Shown piece by piece: positions 23,884 to 37,608 of a stretch of 64,000 nt of DNA (positions within the stretch are counted from its first letter, which is position 1; each line of letters begins with the position of its first letter). Under the pieces are notes generated by a model, which worked only from the letters and a program-made list of their open reading frames with translations, searched no databases and was not told the origin of the DNA. The position numbers and the translations under genes were made by a program. Source of the stretch: Onchocerca volvulus (taxonomy: Eukaryota; Nematoda; Chromadorea; Rhabditida; Onchocercidae); contig HG738139.1 in assembly GCA_000499405.2 (NCBI GenBank), positions 8,208,616 to 8,272,615 on the forward strand, read 5' to 3'.

Positions 23884-26800
23884 TTAGCATAACGACAGAA
23901 AATATAAAAAATTAACGACATGACAAACCTCATCCAGCGGACAACTCGCCAACAAGGCAGCAGGAGTTACACGTTCAGAGGGCTGTCGTTTTTCATCAGG
24001 AATAACGCCACTCGCCTTAGTTCCATGTTTTGGAGCCCATTCAACTATTAAATTTCCTATAGGATAGTCTGCTCCCAGTGATACTGCCTTAAAATGGAAG
24101 TAATGAGTAGTAATTGATTTTAAATGAATGAATATACAATCGCTAGCAACAGTAAATTCATCTTCTGGGAAAAAAAAATTCATTAAAAACCTGTTCAGCA
24201 TCACGTCTTTTCTTATAGGTGAAATAAGCAGTAAGCGATTTATCCTGTGCAGGAACTCCAAAGTCCATATCGATCAGTTCTCCAAAATGTTCCATATGAA
24301 TGATAACTTCGTTTTCTGTTCCTGCTTCAAAACCGCGAACCACAACCATTTTTGAACGATTATCAAGAGTCTGCAAAAGAATGATAAAATAAAAAAAAAA
24401 AAAGAAAAAGCTAGTATACTTAAGAACAAATGACAAAGTGAGAAAAACCATTTCTTGCTACTTAAATTTATTATTAGTTTGTGACGCAATATATTTAAAA
24501 ATTTTAAAAATAAAAATTAAAAACTAATTCTTCTGCAAGCCGTCTTTTTATTGAACGAAAAGAAAAACAGAGACTATAAAAAATATTTTTTTAAAAACAT
24601 TGTGGTATGAAAACCGTTGCGTTACACTACGGCATATAAAAAAACAAAATGTATCTCAACACTTCAAAAAAAAAAAAAAAACATTTCTCATCAAACAGTT
24701 ATGGAATTTATTGTCACTGAAAACAGTAAATTCCATAATACTGTCATTGAAAACATGCAAAAAACTACGGTTTAATTGCAAACCTGTGAAGAATCTTGCA
24801 GACGAATTTTTTTCGGAGAAGGAACCATATCGCTGACTAATAATTCACCTGCTGAACATGGTAATTATAGTTACACATTAAACATCACTTCGTAATTCAA
24901 AAAAGTCATTTAATTTGAAATTATATAGTTCAGTTATGCAATCATCTTTCTTTTTTTCTTTTTTTTTTTTTATGAAGCACAAACCATCAGAAAGATCCAT
25001 GCCAATAATAGATTCTGTAGCAATACTGCAACCATTCGCGTTATCTGTTGTCTTTGACGCTTCGGAACCAGTTTTCGTTTTCATCAACTTCTCATTTAAT
25101 TCGGCAATTTCGCCTTTTGTTTTAGCCACAGAAGACTCCAGTCTTTTGAAAATCTAAAAAATTGGACAAATTTTGTAAACAAAGTTGATAACAATTAGTG
25201 ATAACCGCCAACTTGTGTGTTAAATTTTGTGCACATTATCAGTCAAAATTCTGACAAATTGACTGACATGAGTTCCAATTACTTATAAATAACTGTTCTG
25301 TTCCTATTTTTTTATCTGTTATTTTACAATAAAAAAGGTTCCAGTGTTGAAAATCTCCCAGCAAATATACAACATGATGACTAATGAATAAGGTAATTCA
25401 AATTTTCATTAAAAAAACATGAACATTTTCAGTTCACATAGGAATATGAGTTATTCCTTTAGGTGAATTAAGCCGGCCATAAAATCAAAATTTCCCAAGT
25501 AAGCTAACTTCGCTGCGACCTTAATTATTATACAAACCTTATATAATTTCTTCTTTTTTTCAGGAATAATGTCTCCCTCCTTCATTTTTTCTAGTATGAT
25601 TTTCTGCTGTTCAATTTCTTTGGACATAAGTTCAGATTTTCTCCGCTGGAGATCCATCAGTCTCATTTTGTTTTCTTTTTCTTGCTTCCGTCGACGTCTT
25701 ACCTGTAAAATAAAAGCGATTTCATTATTAGAGTTACCAGAACACTCAGCACCTACTATAACTCATGATTCTGAAAAATAATGAAAGAGATTAGTGACAT
25801 CAGCTAAATATCTTTTTGGTTATTCTGTAATTGTTTCAAATCTTTTAGTCTAATCAAGCAGCACGAAATCCTCGATTTGATTATGAGACTTCCGAACATT
25901 CGTTGTTGCGAAATTATCTTTTGTTATTACTTGGCATTTATAGTAAAGAGTTTTACTTCGAATTCGCAAAAGCTAAAGGAGTTTTTGATTCCATCAAAAA
26001 AACTTTAGAAAGATACTTCGATGTATTTTTCTCTATCTACCAAGGATTGACTGATTGCAGAACGTGAAGCTTGAGGTTCGACACTCTGCGAATTAGTTGA
26101 ATGCACTGTTTGTGAATTTTTAACAGCAGAAGCCAATCGTGAACCAATATGAACTGTCTTTGTCAGTGAACCTCTCGCATTGAATGTTACCGATGAGCTA
26201 TTGGTCGGTGCTGTCTACAAAATATTCTACCAGTATAATTTAAAATCAATGCGTTCAAAATCAAAATTGATAGCTTTCAATTTCTTCACATTGCTTTTCC
26301 TTTTTTTTCAGTTGAGTTGCTTTAACTCTAATACAAAACATGAATTTTAATTTGTGCAGTAATCATTCCCAATTATTTGTCTACATAGAAAAAATTTAAG
26401 TACATATAAATTTCTATAAAAATATGACCTGATTACTTACAATGTTATTTGCCTGTCCATTCGTACTGTGCCAAAATACTTTAATAAAACGATTGTTGAG
26501 TATTGGAACTGTACTCTTGTATGCTGCAACAGCTTCATATCGATTTGCATAAGTAATAAGTGCTGCTTCTGGATCACCTTCGAAGCAAACCTAAACAAAA
26601 AAAGGTTGCACTTTTCGGAGAATTCGAAAAATCGTAAACGTCACAAATTGAAATAGAAATAGTATTTGAAGAAAAACAGTAGAAAATGGTATAAGTTAGT
26701 ACACTAATGCATCCGAAATAGAAAATGTAAATATGAGAACAAACATTTCTCGATAACTTCAGTACTTTGAATCGTTTTTACTAGATTATATGCTTCTCAA

Positions 26801-29435
26801 AAATGTCTTATTAAATTCAGAATTGAACTTAGAAAAGAATTTGAAAATCTATGAACATTCTTTACCTGCATATTAACGATTTGTCCAAATTGCCCAAAAT
26901 GCTCATTTAGTTTTGCAATATTGTTTAATTCTGCAGGTATCTTACGCACTTGAAGCGTTCTATTCACAGCACCCACATTTTGACTGTATCGTCCTGCGTT
27001 GCCAATACCAAGCCCTCTTCCTCGTCGTCTTTGACCGGTCGTCAACTTAAAAAAATCAAGTGCAATGAAATCCTACTCATATTAATAGTATCGCATTTAA
27101 ATTTCAAAATTACTTATATCAGACTCTATAAAAGACAAAATACGATATCTTCTATGAGTTACAAGGATGACAAACTTGTGTGACATTATGGGATGGAACA
27201 GTAGTTGAGGAATGCGTAGGATCATAATTGTTGGCTGCAGGATGAATTAAAACAGATGATGACATAGCAGGTACTGTATAAGTTGTTGGTCTCCAAGGGT
27301 GATTTACTACAACTGGAGGTATCGGTGGTGGCGGTACCGAAAAGTCTAGCGAATGTGCTGCTGCTACAATTGGTATAGAAGAAGCGCTCAATGCGGGAGC
27401 TTCAGGATTATATCCTGTAACATACGAACTTCTAAATTTTATCTTCTACATATGAACAAAGATATACATATGCAATGTCTAAAAAAATTCATAGCAATAC
27501 AGGAAATTTGGACTGAGAAAACAGACCTTCGGAAAGAGCAGCTGATACAACAGCACCTGAATTTGTAGCGTATACATTATCAACACCAGGCGGTGGAGGA
27601 TTCAGTGGCGTATAACCAGGTGGTGGCACCGAGAAATTGGTCGCAATCTGAGTCACTGCGGATTTTGCTCCATTGGTGACCATTTTTTCAAGAGCAATAT
27701 CGTCTACAACCACTGGATCAGGTCCATGATCATAAATGCACTGATCTCCTTTCATGCAGTATCCCTTTTCATCGTAATCCCGACAACGTTTTTTTTTTCG
27801 TATTTCTACTTCACCACTTTTTTCGCGCCTAAAGCAGACTTTGAAAACCGAAAAACGAAAGCACATGATCGGACCAGTGAGAAAAATGAATGGAAATAAC
27901 TGCGTTTGAGCCCGTTAACCCTCAATTATTTTACGAATACAAAAAATGTGTTGGCCTTAATTATAATTTCACATATAATTAAATTATTAGGAAATGTTTC
28001 TTGTCAGAAAATATACCTTTGCCTCTCATAAGGAGAACGCGGTGAACGAGATCGTTTGCGTTCTAGTCGTTCCGGACGGTCAGTTTTATATCGGTCTGGT
28101 TGCCAATGTTGCAGGCGTGCAGGCAGTGGTGCCACACGTCGGTCCAAGTTTCGATCTCCACGTTCCAATCGTCTTTCTCGTGGTGATCGACTACGTCGCC
28201 TTTCAAACCTTGAATTTAATATTCGTGCATCTTTTATGCTTTAACATAAGACGACGATCAATGCAAATTTACTTTTTCGGTATCAATAACATATTCACTC
28301 ATTTTGAATAATATATTCCACTAAAGCACAAGTCCATGCCAAACATTTCCATTCATAAGAACATCCAGTTTCTGATAAAAGACCGCTCTTCGATGTGAAG
28401 AATAATGAACCTATTTTCTAACACATTTTCTAGTGATTTGCATCATAAAGCAATTTACCGATTTGCAGAATGATCGCGACGGGATTCTTCACGTTGAGGA
28501 ATATCTGTTGGAGGCGAGATTCTTTTTCGTACTGTTTTTTGGGTTGGTCCTGGAACTGCTTCAGATATGGAAATCTTTCCGCTCTCTTTCTCATCGCGAA
28601 CCTGAAAGCACACGTAAAACACTTCTGCTCAATTTCATTCTTGAGAAAATTCCACATAAATTTTGATAGTGCATAAATATGTTAACCTTCTGTTGCTCTC
28701 TTTCCTTATCGCTTTGACTAATATTCTTTTTCTTAACATTTTCTTTTTTTTCTTTTATTTCTTTTCGTTCATCAATATCTTTCTTTTTTTCACACATTAT
28801 TGCAAAAGAATTTTTTGACTGTAGCGTGGGAGCGGTAATTGAGGTTGTCGTAGTAGCTGTTACGTAGCTACGTTCCCTGATGATACGAAATAGTTTCTCC
28901 ACAAAAGGTCTCGCCTCTGGAAGAAAACTGTTAATTGCTTTACCTCTTTTTTTTTTTCTTTTTTAAATAAGGCGCTGGACATTTTCTTGACAGGATTAAT
29001 GGAGGGAACAAACATTTAATACTGGGTGAAAAGAATACAGAATAATCAGCCTCATTTCACAATCCACAGATTTCATTTTTTGAGCTGTAGGATAGTTTTA
29101 TTTTCTTGCCATAGAAATGAGTTAGAAGCCAACAACAAAGTAAATGGAAACGGTATATTTCAAAAAAGAATGGGAAATCATACTTGTCTGCAAGAAAACA
29201 TCGAGTTGTTCAATGCAGAATTCCATCAACTCTGATTCTGGTTTGTCTTTACGTAATAGAGCTAATACATATTTAGCAAGAGCTGCTGGTTCAGCATCAC
29301 ATCTGAAAATGATTAGAAAGCTTTTGATGGCCATAATCAAGCATGAAAAAATAACTCCAAAAAAAAAAAATCTTACATTGGAGCCATTTCTCTAGTAAGC
29401 CATGTGCGCAAAGCCTCTGGTGCTTCTATAATCAT
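23884..29435 (-). CDS. rbm-26: RBM26/RBM27-type RNA-binding protein (PWI-like, CCCH, two RRMs)
   Basis: Ortholog of RBM26/27, a nuclear RNA-binding protein tied to RNA processing and decay; the C. elegans relative is rbm-26. Fifteen exons, all in phase: 29435-29377, 29302-29184, 28916-28687, 28601-28459, 28208-28017, 27828-27527, 27414-27176, 27045-26866, 26590-26441, 26214-26041, 25702-25538, 25153-24985, 24836-24784, 24370-24191, 24087-23929; about 838 residues. Residues 1-90 form the PWI-like N-terminal domain (DAEPAALAKYVLALLRKDKP, PFVEKLFRIIRERSY). An Arg/Ser-rich region follows (about 184-260), then a C-x8-C-x5-C-x3-H zinc finger (RCRDYDEKGYC, MKGDQCIYDH; about 263-281), a Pro-rich linker, RRM1 (NRTLQVRKIP, about 456-530), a Lys/Glu coiled coil (597-690) and RRM2 (MVVVRGF, LTAYFTYKKRRDAEQ, about 733-800). 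The start is the ATG in TAACGCAGCAATG, whose upstream CAG may be a trans-splice acceptor. The C-terminus is uncertain: reading on gives a TAA at 23886-23884, while a good acceptor at about 23860 would give TAG directly. Confidence 0.9.
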
Positions 29436-32400
29436 TGCTGCGTTACCACCTTACGCTATGACAATAAGCCTGAAAATCATTTGAATTATTTAACGGAACA
29501 ATGCACATTTTATACGTGCAATAATGAAAAATATCTTATCTTGCATGAATTAGCCGAATTAGCAAAAGAACAGGAGAGAGAGAACAGGGAGAACAGCAGT
29601 CAAAGTAACGAGTAAAAGATTACAAGAGACATCTGAATGCGAGTTAACTTCTCATGAAGTACCACAAAAGAGTATTTTATCAGAATTTAAATGAACTATA
29701 CTATTTGTATCTCAAATCGAGAAGTACTTAGGAAAAAAAGATAGGCTCTGCAAAAACTACAAACTTCATATGCATTACATTCCACAACAGGGATGGTTCT
29801 TTCAGTTTTCCGAAAAATGGATAACAAAGAAAACGCGTTTTCACGTGATTTCATGGAGAGGAATGGAGACATATGCGAATGTACTACTAATCGATCTATA
29901 CCGTGCAAAGACCGTCAATACCAATATGGCAAATTACTCTTAAAAGGACTGAAAATATCTTTCCTAAACTTTGAAAGTCAAGTAATCTTTCGAAGTGATG
30001 TGTTAATGTCACAGTGTGATATTGCACGAAATATCATGCATCTTCCATGCCATCTGTGCTTGATATTTCCTAAATAACAGTCCTGCTAATAAAGCTAGAG
30101 AAGTGACAAACGATAAACGAACTGATAATGAGCCCATGTAATCTCAAAATACCCCACTCTACGCATCGCCCTATCGTAACATTGCACTTTGCCAGCACAT
30201 TGGACGAGCGAGTGAGCAGGTGCATGGGATCGAAGTGAAAACGTCAACTCTCCTCGAAATGACGGAAAAATAAGTCCAGTCAGATACAACGTGATCATCC
30301 CTGTCACGTCAGAGATACGAAAGTTAATGGATTCCGTCAAGTACACGCTAGATATTCTTGGCATGTCCAGAGAAAGGGAAGAGATAGTGCTTGAATTCAT
30401 GCGACCATCCAGCCTAACATTTCAACTCAATTCTGAAGTCACAAAACGTCCAAACACAAGAGAATCGATCAATTGATAACTTCGAAATTTGCAGCATAAC
30501 TGAATGGTTGAAATTAAAAGTCTTGGTGAGTTACTTTGGCTTATCTTATCTCCGCTACATATTCCTTCAAAACAGCAAATAAAAAATTCGATATTCTGGA
30601 GATATGTCATGATAGAAACGGTAGTAACCAAAAAGTACAGAAATATTACGGACTTGAAGAATCGTTAAATTTTTGCTTACTTTTAGCTTGGAAAAGAAAT
30701 GAATTTTAAGTCGATATTTTTCGGAAGTCTTCAAATGCTTTCGCCGTATAAATTGATTATAATAGTGATCCTGCATAGAAGTATGACGTTATCATCAATT
30801 CCATCGAAGGATTACTTCTTGTTCTTATTTCTCAAATCTCATAGTGTTAAACTAATATGACTGCTTTGTTGAATCTATCAGCCATTTTTAAATATCATCG
30901 ACTAATTTGTTCGCCAAATCTTGCAGCTCCCTTATACAATTCTTCTTATATAAACAATAATTCAATAAAATTTGCCGAGTAAAAGGAAGATTTAAATTAA
31001 GTTTTGTGGAAAGTATGGAATTTCATTATACCTAATTCGGATATTGTTTGCCAATATGCATGTCACTTTCCAACAGCGAGAGCTGAATCACTTCATGGAA
31101 TAGGGGATGGATGCTTTCTTTTTCCCAGTTTATGTATCATTTTCTGATTTACTTAGCCGATCTTTAAGAAAAAGAAAGTAGCTAAGTTGGATATTAATCT
31201 GTTTAATGAAATTAAGTACGATGTCAATCAATTAAGGCTACGTTGATCTAAAGTAAGGAAGATATTAAACTAAATCTTTATTCTATCGGCCGCTTAATCG
31301 TTATCCGCTTTACTAATTATATGATTTCAAAAAATCTCTAGCTAGGATAAGATGATTGTAGGAATTGTTTTAAATTTTGCGCCTAACACATGAAAACATA
31401 TTCGAAATTGACATTACCATTTCTGATGCCTACATTTTTGAACCTAAAGTTCGTTTGTCACGCTCAATATATGAAGTAGTACTAATATTAGCTAGTGTTA
31501 AATACTAAGTGACAAAGATTGGTCTGCGATGACAAAATTTTCAAATTTACTAATTCTGTAGAGTACCTTGCAAGAAAAGAAATTTTCCTTGCATTACGGC
31601 TGAGTAAAATTCAAGAAATGTAACTTATGGAAAAAGTAAGCCTTAAAAAATGAAGGCACTGAGTTTTAAAATTCTTTCAAGACTAACATAATCCTAAGTT
31701 TGCATACCAGAATAATCTTTAAAATATTAGACTAATCCTGAAAATCTCATAAGAGCTAATACCATTCCTAAAAATGAGCACTGATATAACCTTATAAATT
31801 CTGTTCAATCACTTTAGTCCTTGAAATCTAATGAAAGCAATGGGTTCCGAATTCAACCTGAATATAAAAGTAACATTCTTGAAAAATGTGAAAAATGCTT
31901 AGTACATTTAATGAGCTTCTTAAAACTTTATACTCCTGTCTTTAACAATTGCCTGTAATCTCTACCAAAGAACGAAGCAGGATAAGTATTCTACAGCAGA
32001 AACAACGCTTTCCATTACATACAGTAGAAATTTTTCGAGCTAATGAAAAAGTTACTGAAAAATGAAGTCGACCCACCGTGACCTAACTATCTGGGAGTCG
32101 TTGTCTATTAGACATAATAAAAACAGGAAATCTAACTGCGACACAAGCATATAGTTGTTGCAGCTTTACTTAATGAAGATATTTATCATTATTGCCAGCA
32201 TTAAATAACTGCTTATTCTATTGGTATCATAGCTGATATAATACGGTTAGTTTTGTGAGGAAAAATTGAACGTGTGTTAAAGAGATAAACTATGACACGT
32301 TAATCAAATCTGTATAATGTAAAACATGAATAGCATATAAATTCGTTCAATCGCAGCAATGGAATTTATTATAATAACAACAGATAATTTTTCAAGCGAA

Positions 32401-33178
32401 CAATGTAACTGTCTGATTGTTAGATTATCAGAACAATATTTAAGATGCAAAATTAACAGCGAGTAAAATAATTCAAATTATATAAATTTTTCATGTAAAT
32501 AATCCTACATTTTATGGATGGGAAATATTTGATAATTTTTTCAAAAGCATCTATGATATTATGTGGTACTCCTAAAATGAGCATTTCATGTTTCTTTTTT
32601 TTATATATATATATATATAATTTGTATATGATATACGATATATACACAGCATTTGCTTTGGAGTAGGAATCAATGTTGACTAAACTGTCTTCGGAAGATG
32701 TGTCCATACATGAAATTTCAAAAGTTTTTTGCACTAAGAAAATGAAGAAATATCACTATCAAAAATGACAGTTGATAAGGAATAATAAAAATTATAGATA
32801 AATAGGATTTATGATGGAAATTATATGTTTTTTTATTATCAAAGTAAAATCATAACTCGTCAAATTTTCTATACTTGAAGAAGATAAGAGTGTTATAAAA
32901 AGGAAAAATGAGGTGTATAATTATGATTATTACAAAAATAAGATAAAATTAAAGAACTAAATTCTATTAGTGATGACAGCGTTATTTTGAGACCCAAGAA
33001 CCTAACATTAGCAAACAAAAAGATAATACTTTACAGGTTGTACAAGCATACTTTGAAATTAAAACAAAATTCGAATATTTCAAAAAAAAAAAAAAAAACA
33101 TTCTAAACTGCAGTAATATAACAACTTTTAGTAATCAATAAATCTTTACCTCGCTTCTTTTAAATCATGCTAGTTAAA
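29436..33178. other. Intergenic, nothing recognised
   Basis: About 3.7 kb between the RBM26-type gene start and the zinc-finger gene stop. Open frames on both strands at 29696-30776 overlap each other, have no splice-consistent continuation and no family resemblance. A short (TA)n tract lies at 32603-32621. Confidence 0.45.
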
Positions 33179-36100
33179 TTATTCATTAGTTTCGAAATAC
33201 TGTGAATGACATATTGTGCAATATCGCTCTTTGTCTCGCACAATGCTAAGCTTCTCTTGATTATAAAAGTTATGGCAAGTGATATTCGAATCCGAATCAT
33301 TCACATTTCTTGAACATTCTGCGGAAATATTTGTATTCACTGGTTCTCCTTAAAAGAATAATAAAAGATCCAAAAATGCTGACTTTATATCTTGTGAATT
33401 TCTTATTTATCAAATTTAGTGTTTGGTATTTGATCTATAAATCCTATTAACACCAATGAACAAAACTCAGAATTATGAGAAACCGACACCAAAAAAAAGT
33501 ATCAATTATGATATGAATTTTCAGTTACAAATGACAATATTCCCTCACATGGAAACATTAAAAACATTTCAATTACAATATGGTCTAACATATTAAATGA
33601 GAGAAATTATTTTCAAATGCATTAATTCTCCCATAAGTCTAAGTAATTGAAATTTTTCGGTACTGATTTTTCACAGTTGTACGGTAATTTTAGCATAATG
33701 TACCAAAACAAAAGATATCATTTACATAATATAAAGGTTAATCGTTTCTTGGTTTTATATTACTATTTTTCTATGTGTCTACTGTAATTCTCTTCATATT
33801 TCAAACATATTGTGCTCTGATTAAAAAAATCAAAAACAGAGTCTGCAAACCAAATTATGTAAAAACTAGCTGAACCCGCCACGCGAAAAATGTAGATATT
33901 CGTTAGTTCAAAAAACACGCGCCTATTCGAATGCAATACTATCAAAAAAAAAAAAAGCAATCAGTGAAGAATTTGCAACGTTCTGTCTAAAATAACAACG
34001 TGCTACTTTGCTGAAAGTAGACATGATCAATAGATTTAGTCCGTCACTTAACTTTTACCTGTCAAAGCTATGACATATAAAAAAAAAAAAGTAGATATCT
34101 CTATATAAAAACATGCGCGTATTCGATGTATAAAATTTCAAATCAATCGTGAAAAATTTGGAACGCTGTATAAAAATGAACAACGAACACTTACATTTTT
34201 ATTTATATAGACTATATAAAATATTTCACTTCACCTTTTTGATTCATTATATCATGCTTTTTGTCTTTTATTCCTGAACTATCTTCATCCTCTATGGAAC
34301 TTGATTCGTCATCAGATGAAGAATATGCAAATTTTTTTTTCTTTGCGTTGTTGATGGGTTGCGAATGTAAAAGAGAAGAGAGAATGGATGTAATACTTGG
34401 TTTCGGTAAATGCCTGCTCTCATATGTTGACTCTTTGAAGATAACTTGTTTTTTTGGTGGTATTGAGCAGGGGAAACAGTGATTTAACTGAAATAAGTTT
34501 CAAAGACTTATTGCAAAATACACGTAATTATTTATTTATAATGTACAGTAACTGGTATTATTTGCTTAGCGATGCATATTTTCATTTATAGCTCTAGCTC
34601 ATTATCAAACGCACCTAATCGTAAAATTCTTGTGTTTCAAAATGAATTTATCCAAAAAAGATACTATTAAGACTTGTATAACAAAGAGGCAGACCAAGAA
34701 ATTCGTTTCAAGAAAAAAACAAACCTGCCGATGTAAATCATTTTTTCGATTATTTTCTATCTCTTTAAGCGTGTGTTTCAATCTTTTTGGCATTTTCAAT
34801 TTCGAAATATTATGCTCAAACTGAAAAAAGCACTTGAAAATTGAGTTTATAAACCAAATTATATAAAATAATGACTCAATTAATAAAGTACCTAGAGAAA
34901 AAAAGAAAGTTCGTCACGTTTTTCTACAAATATATAATATATAATGCTTATACAATGTTTTCTAATGTTTAGTTATAAACATATAATGTTTATAATGTTT
35001 ATTATAATAAAACATATATAATATAAAACGTGACAAAAACATGTTTTTGTCCATATAATTTTTTTTCCCATTTACGTATCTAAAATCTTTTTCTTTAATC
35101 TATTATTAAGAAATATAAAAGAAAAAATGAAATATTTCTGCTTTATACTGAATTCATAAAAAAAAAAAAACAGACCTTGAAATGTTCTTCCAGAGCGCCA
35201 AGAGCATTAATAACAGTCGTACAACCAGAGAATGGACAGATGGTAGACCAATAAAAATGCTCTCTCAAAACATGATTTCTTCGACTACTATATGTTCCTA
35301 ATGCCTTTCCACATTCTGTGCACTACAAATTAGGATCGTTTAGGCTTTTTCTGATACAACCGCTGCTATTCTAATGCAATTTTACTAAATAACTTTTTCA
35401 GCCATATTTATTATGATTCCACTCTATCCTGCATGACAATTCCATGCTTTTAATTTCGAACATGATTATAAAAAATTTAGAAATTGAACTTAGTACTTAG
35501 CCTTGTCAATATTCTAAATTTAATAGCATGCAAACAGTAGTATTTCAATAATATTAATTAACTATTGAAAATAACATCTTAGTGGCGTCTATAAATAATT
35601 CACCTGATAATCGCTCCAAGCTAGGGAATGTGGAAAGCAAGCTTTTATAGTAGCTGGTAACAATTCCGCAATTTCTGGATCATCATCTTGAGTAAAATGA
35701 AACTGCAGAGCATGTGTTTTTTTTGCAATATAACTAACATCAACTTCCTGAAATTTTTAACAGTACTTTCCTAGTTGCTTGATGGAAACTGTTCCTCGAT
35801 CCTTATTCTTAATATTATGATTCACATTTCTTTCAGGAGTTTCTAGCTCTTTTTTTTTTTTTTTTTTTTTTTAATAATACTGCATTCCAAACATCCAAAA
35901 AATTCACAAGATCCTATATTTCATTCAACAAACTTTTCAAATTTGGAAACTTTTCCTTGTGGGCTTTGCCATGTAATTTAAATGACTTCAATTATATTTG
36001 ATAGTAATTTGAACTGAAATCAATAAATTAATACTACATGAATCAGAGGAAATCTACAAACCTTCCCGCACTTATAACAAGCAGTATTTAGTTGCGGCCT

Positions 36101-37608
36101 TATAGTCTGTAGTACAGAAGTATTCTAAAAAAAAATCTTTTATTATTATTAAGAAAAGTGAAACTGAATAAAACCAAATATCACACTTTCTATTCGTTTT
36201 TTTTTTTTTTTAAATTTTACTAAAATTAAATTTTCCAATATAACAAAAAAAAAAAAAATTAATAAACAAACATGGTTAAAAATTAAATCAGAAAATTTAA
36301 AAAAGAAAAAACAATAAAGAAAAGGAAGAAAGATACTTCTACTACTCCTTCTTTATGATCAAAAGTATCCGTGTTGGATCTAATGGCTTTCTCATCAATC
36401 GGAACAACATCAACAGTATCAACATTTTGCAGATTGTCAGGACTGATGGTTTTAGTATCTTGCAAAGCATCAGAGAATAATTCCAAGGCACTGAACGTTT
36501 CGTCATCAGGTTTTGATAATTTACTGGGTTCACTATCACTAGCAGCAGCTTTCGAAAGAATTTTGATGTTGTGAATTCCGGATTCAGATTTTTTCTCATC
36601 ATCTAAATATATCAAAAAATTGATGTGTTTTCTTTCCCAAAATGGACTTCTCCAATCGCAATTTTAATTTTATCGCTTTCTAAAACAATTAAGATTCCGA
36701 AATCAACTTACACACGCATTTTGTTGAATTTGGAGAGATCCCATAATCTTTTTGGTTTTCCGATATTGTTTGTAAGTTTACTTCATCCTTCAAGAAATTA
36801 GACAAACATGCGTCATTCGTCTTCATCTTCGATTTTTTAGAGTTATGTATATTCTGAATATCTGAATAAGAATTCCAACTTCCTTTTCTCTTTGTTTGCC
36901 TGAATATTTCAAGAATTTGTTCTGAACTGATTCAAAAACTGAAATGCTAGCAGAATTATCAACAAAAAAAGGTATATATATATATATATGTATATACTAA
37001 CAAACAGAAATAAACTCTGAAGTTCACCCTGAGTTTTCGCATTCTTCCTTTTCTGTCCCATCTCGAATGGCAAACTGCTTACGACAGCAGTCCTGGAAAA
37101 TTTTAACTGCCAAATGTTCTTGATAGTTAACGTCATCGAACTGGAAAAATTGTTTTAATTTGGTTCTTTATGAAAAATGAAATGACACAGACGATTAAAA
37201 AGTAGAAAAATCAGAAGATCTGTAATAGATAAAAAGATCCAAAATTCTTTGTTAAAATCGATATATAATAATGGCATCCTTCAAAGGAAATTAATAAAAG
37301 AAAAGCAAACCTTCACATGATGATTTTTTTCGAAAGAATGTAAAGAACTATCTTCTTCATTATCAGATTTGAACGTACACTTCGTACATTTATAACGATA
37401 GTAATTGAGATGTTTTTGTCGGATATGAGATAAAAATCCGTTAAATGGCTTGCTGACATTGCATAACAAACAGTGAATGTACCTGAAAAAAAAAAGGTAA
37501 TAAGTAATACAGATTCCCTAATGACGAGATAAAATCAACTTCCCAGATTAATTTACTGTACAACACCATTTACCTCACTCGTTCAAGTTGACCATTCTTA
37601 GTTGCCAT
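33179..37608 (-). CDS. C2H2-type zinc-finger protein, 548 residues, unassigned
   Basis: Eleven exons join in phase: 37608-37574, 37482-37311, 37140-37028, 36899-36712, 36602-36337, 36124-36062, 35747-35604, 35322-35176, 34820-34725, 34487-34235, 33348-33179 (TAA). The N-terminus has two zinc fingers: CLLCNVSKPFNGFLSHIRQKH (residues about 16-36) and KCTKCTFKSDNEED followed by SLHSFEKNHH. The middle is acidic and Ser-rich (exons 4-5). A CYKCGK pair follows, then CTECGKALGTYSSRRNHVLREH and CPFSGCTTVINALGALEEH, two more C2H2-like modules. The C-terminus has a Lys-rich, Ser/Asp/Glu-rich stretch and a final CTICH. This layout suggests a nuclear DNA- or RNA-binding protein; the target is unknown. 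The last intron (34234-33349) contains a Helitron-like repeat and the intron at 35175-34821 an AT-rich inverted-repeat element. I cannot name an ortholog; it may be nematode-specific. Confidence 0.8.
33870..34215 (+). repeat. Non-autonomous Helitron-like copies in an intron
   Basis: Begins AACTAGCTGAACCCGCCACGC and carries GCGCCTATTCGAATGCAATA, GCAATCAGTGAAGAATTTGCA, then a second round (CAAAGCTATGACATATAAA, ATATAAAAACATGCGCG, ATTCGATG, AAATCAATCGTGAAAAATTTG, ATTTTTATTTATATAGACTAT). This is two tandem, truncated units of the family seen at 6720-6940 and 9111-9290. It sits in the last intron of the zinc-finger gene, opposite to that gene's strand. Confidence 0.6.
34913..35034. repeat. Short AT-rich element with 10-bp inverted ends
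   Basis: GTCACGTTTT at 34913-34922 is matched by its exact complement AAAACGTGAC at 35025-35034. The interior is almost pure A/T with TAATGTTTA and ATATAATG repeats. It may be a small MITE or a chance AT-rich palindrome. It lies in an intron of the zinc-finger gene. Confidence 0.35.
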
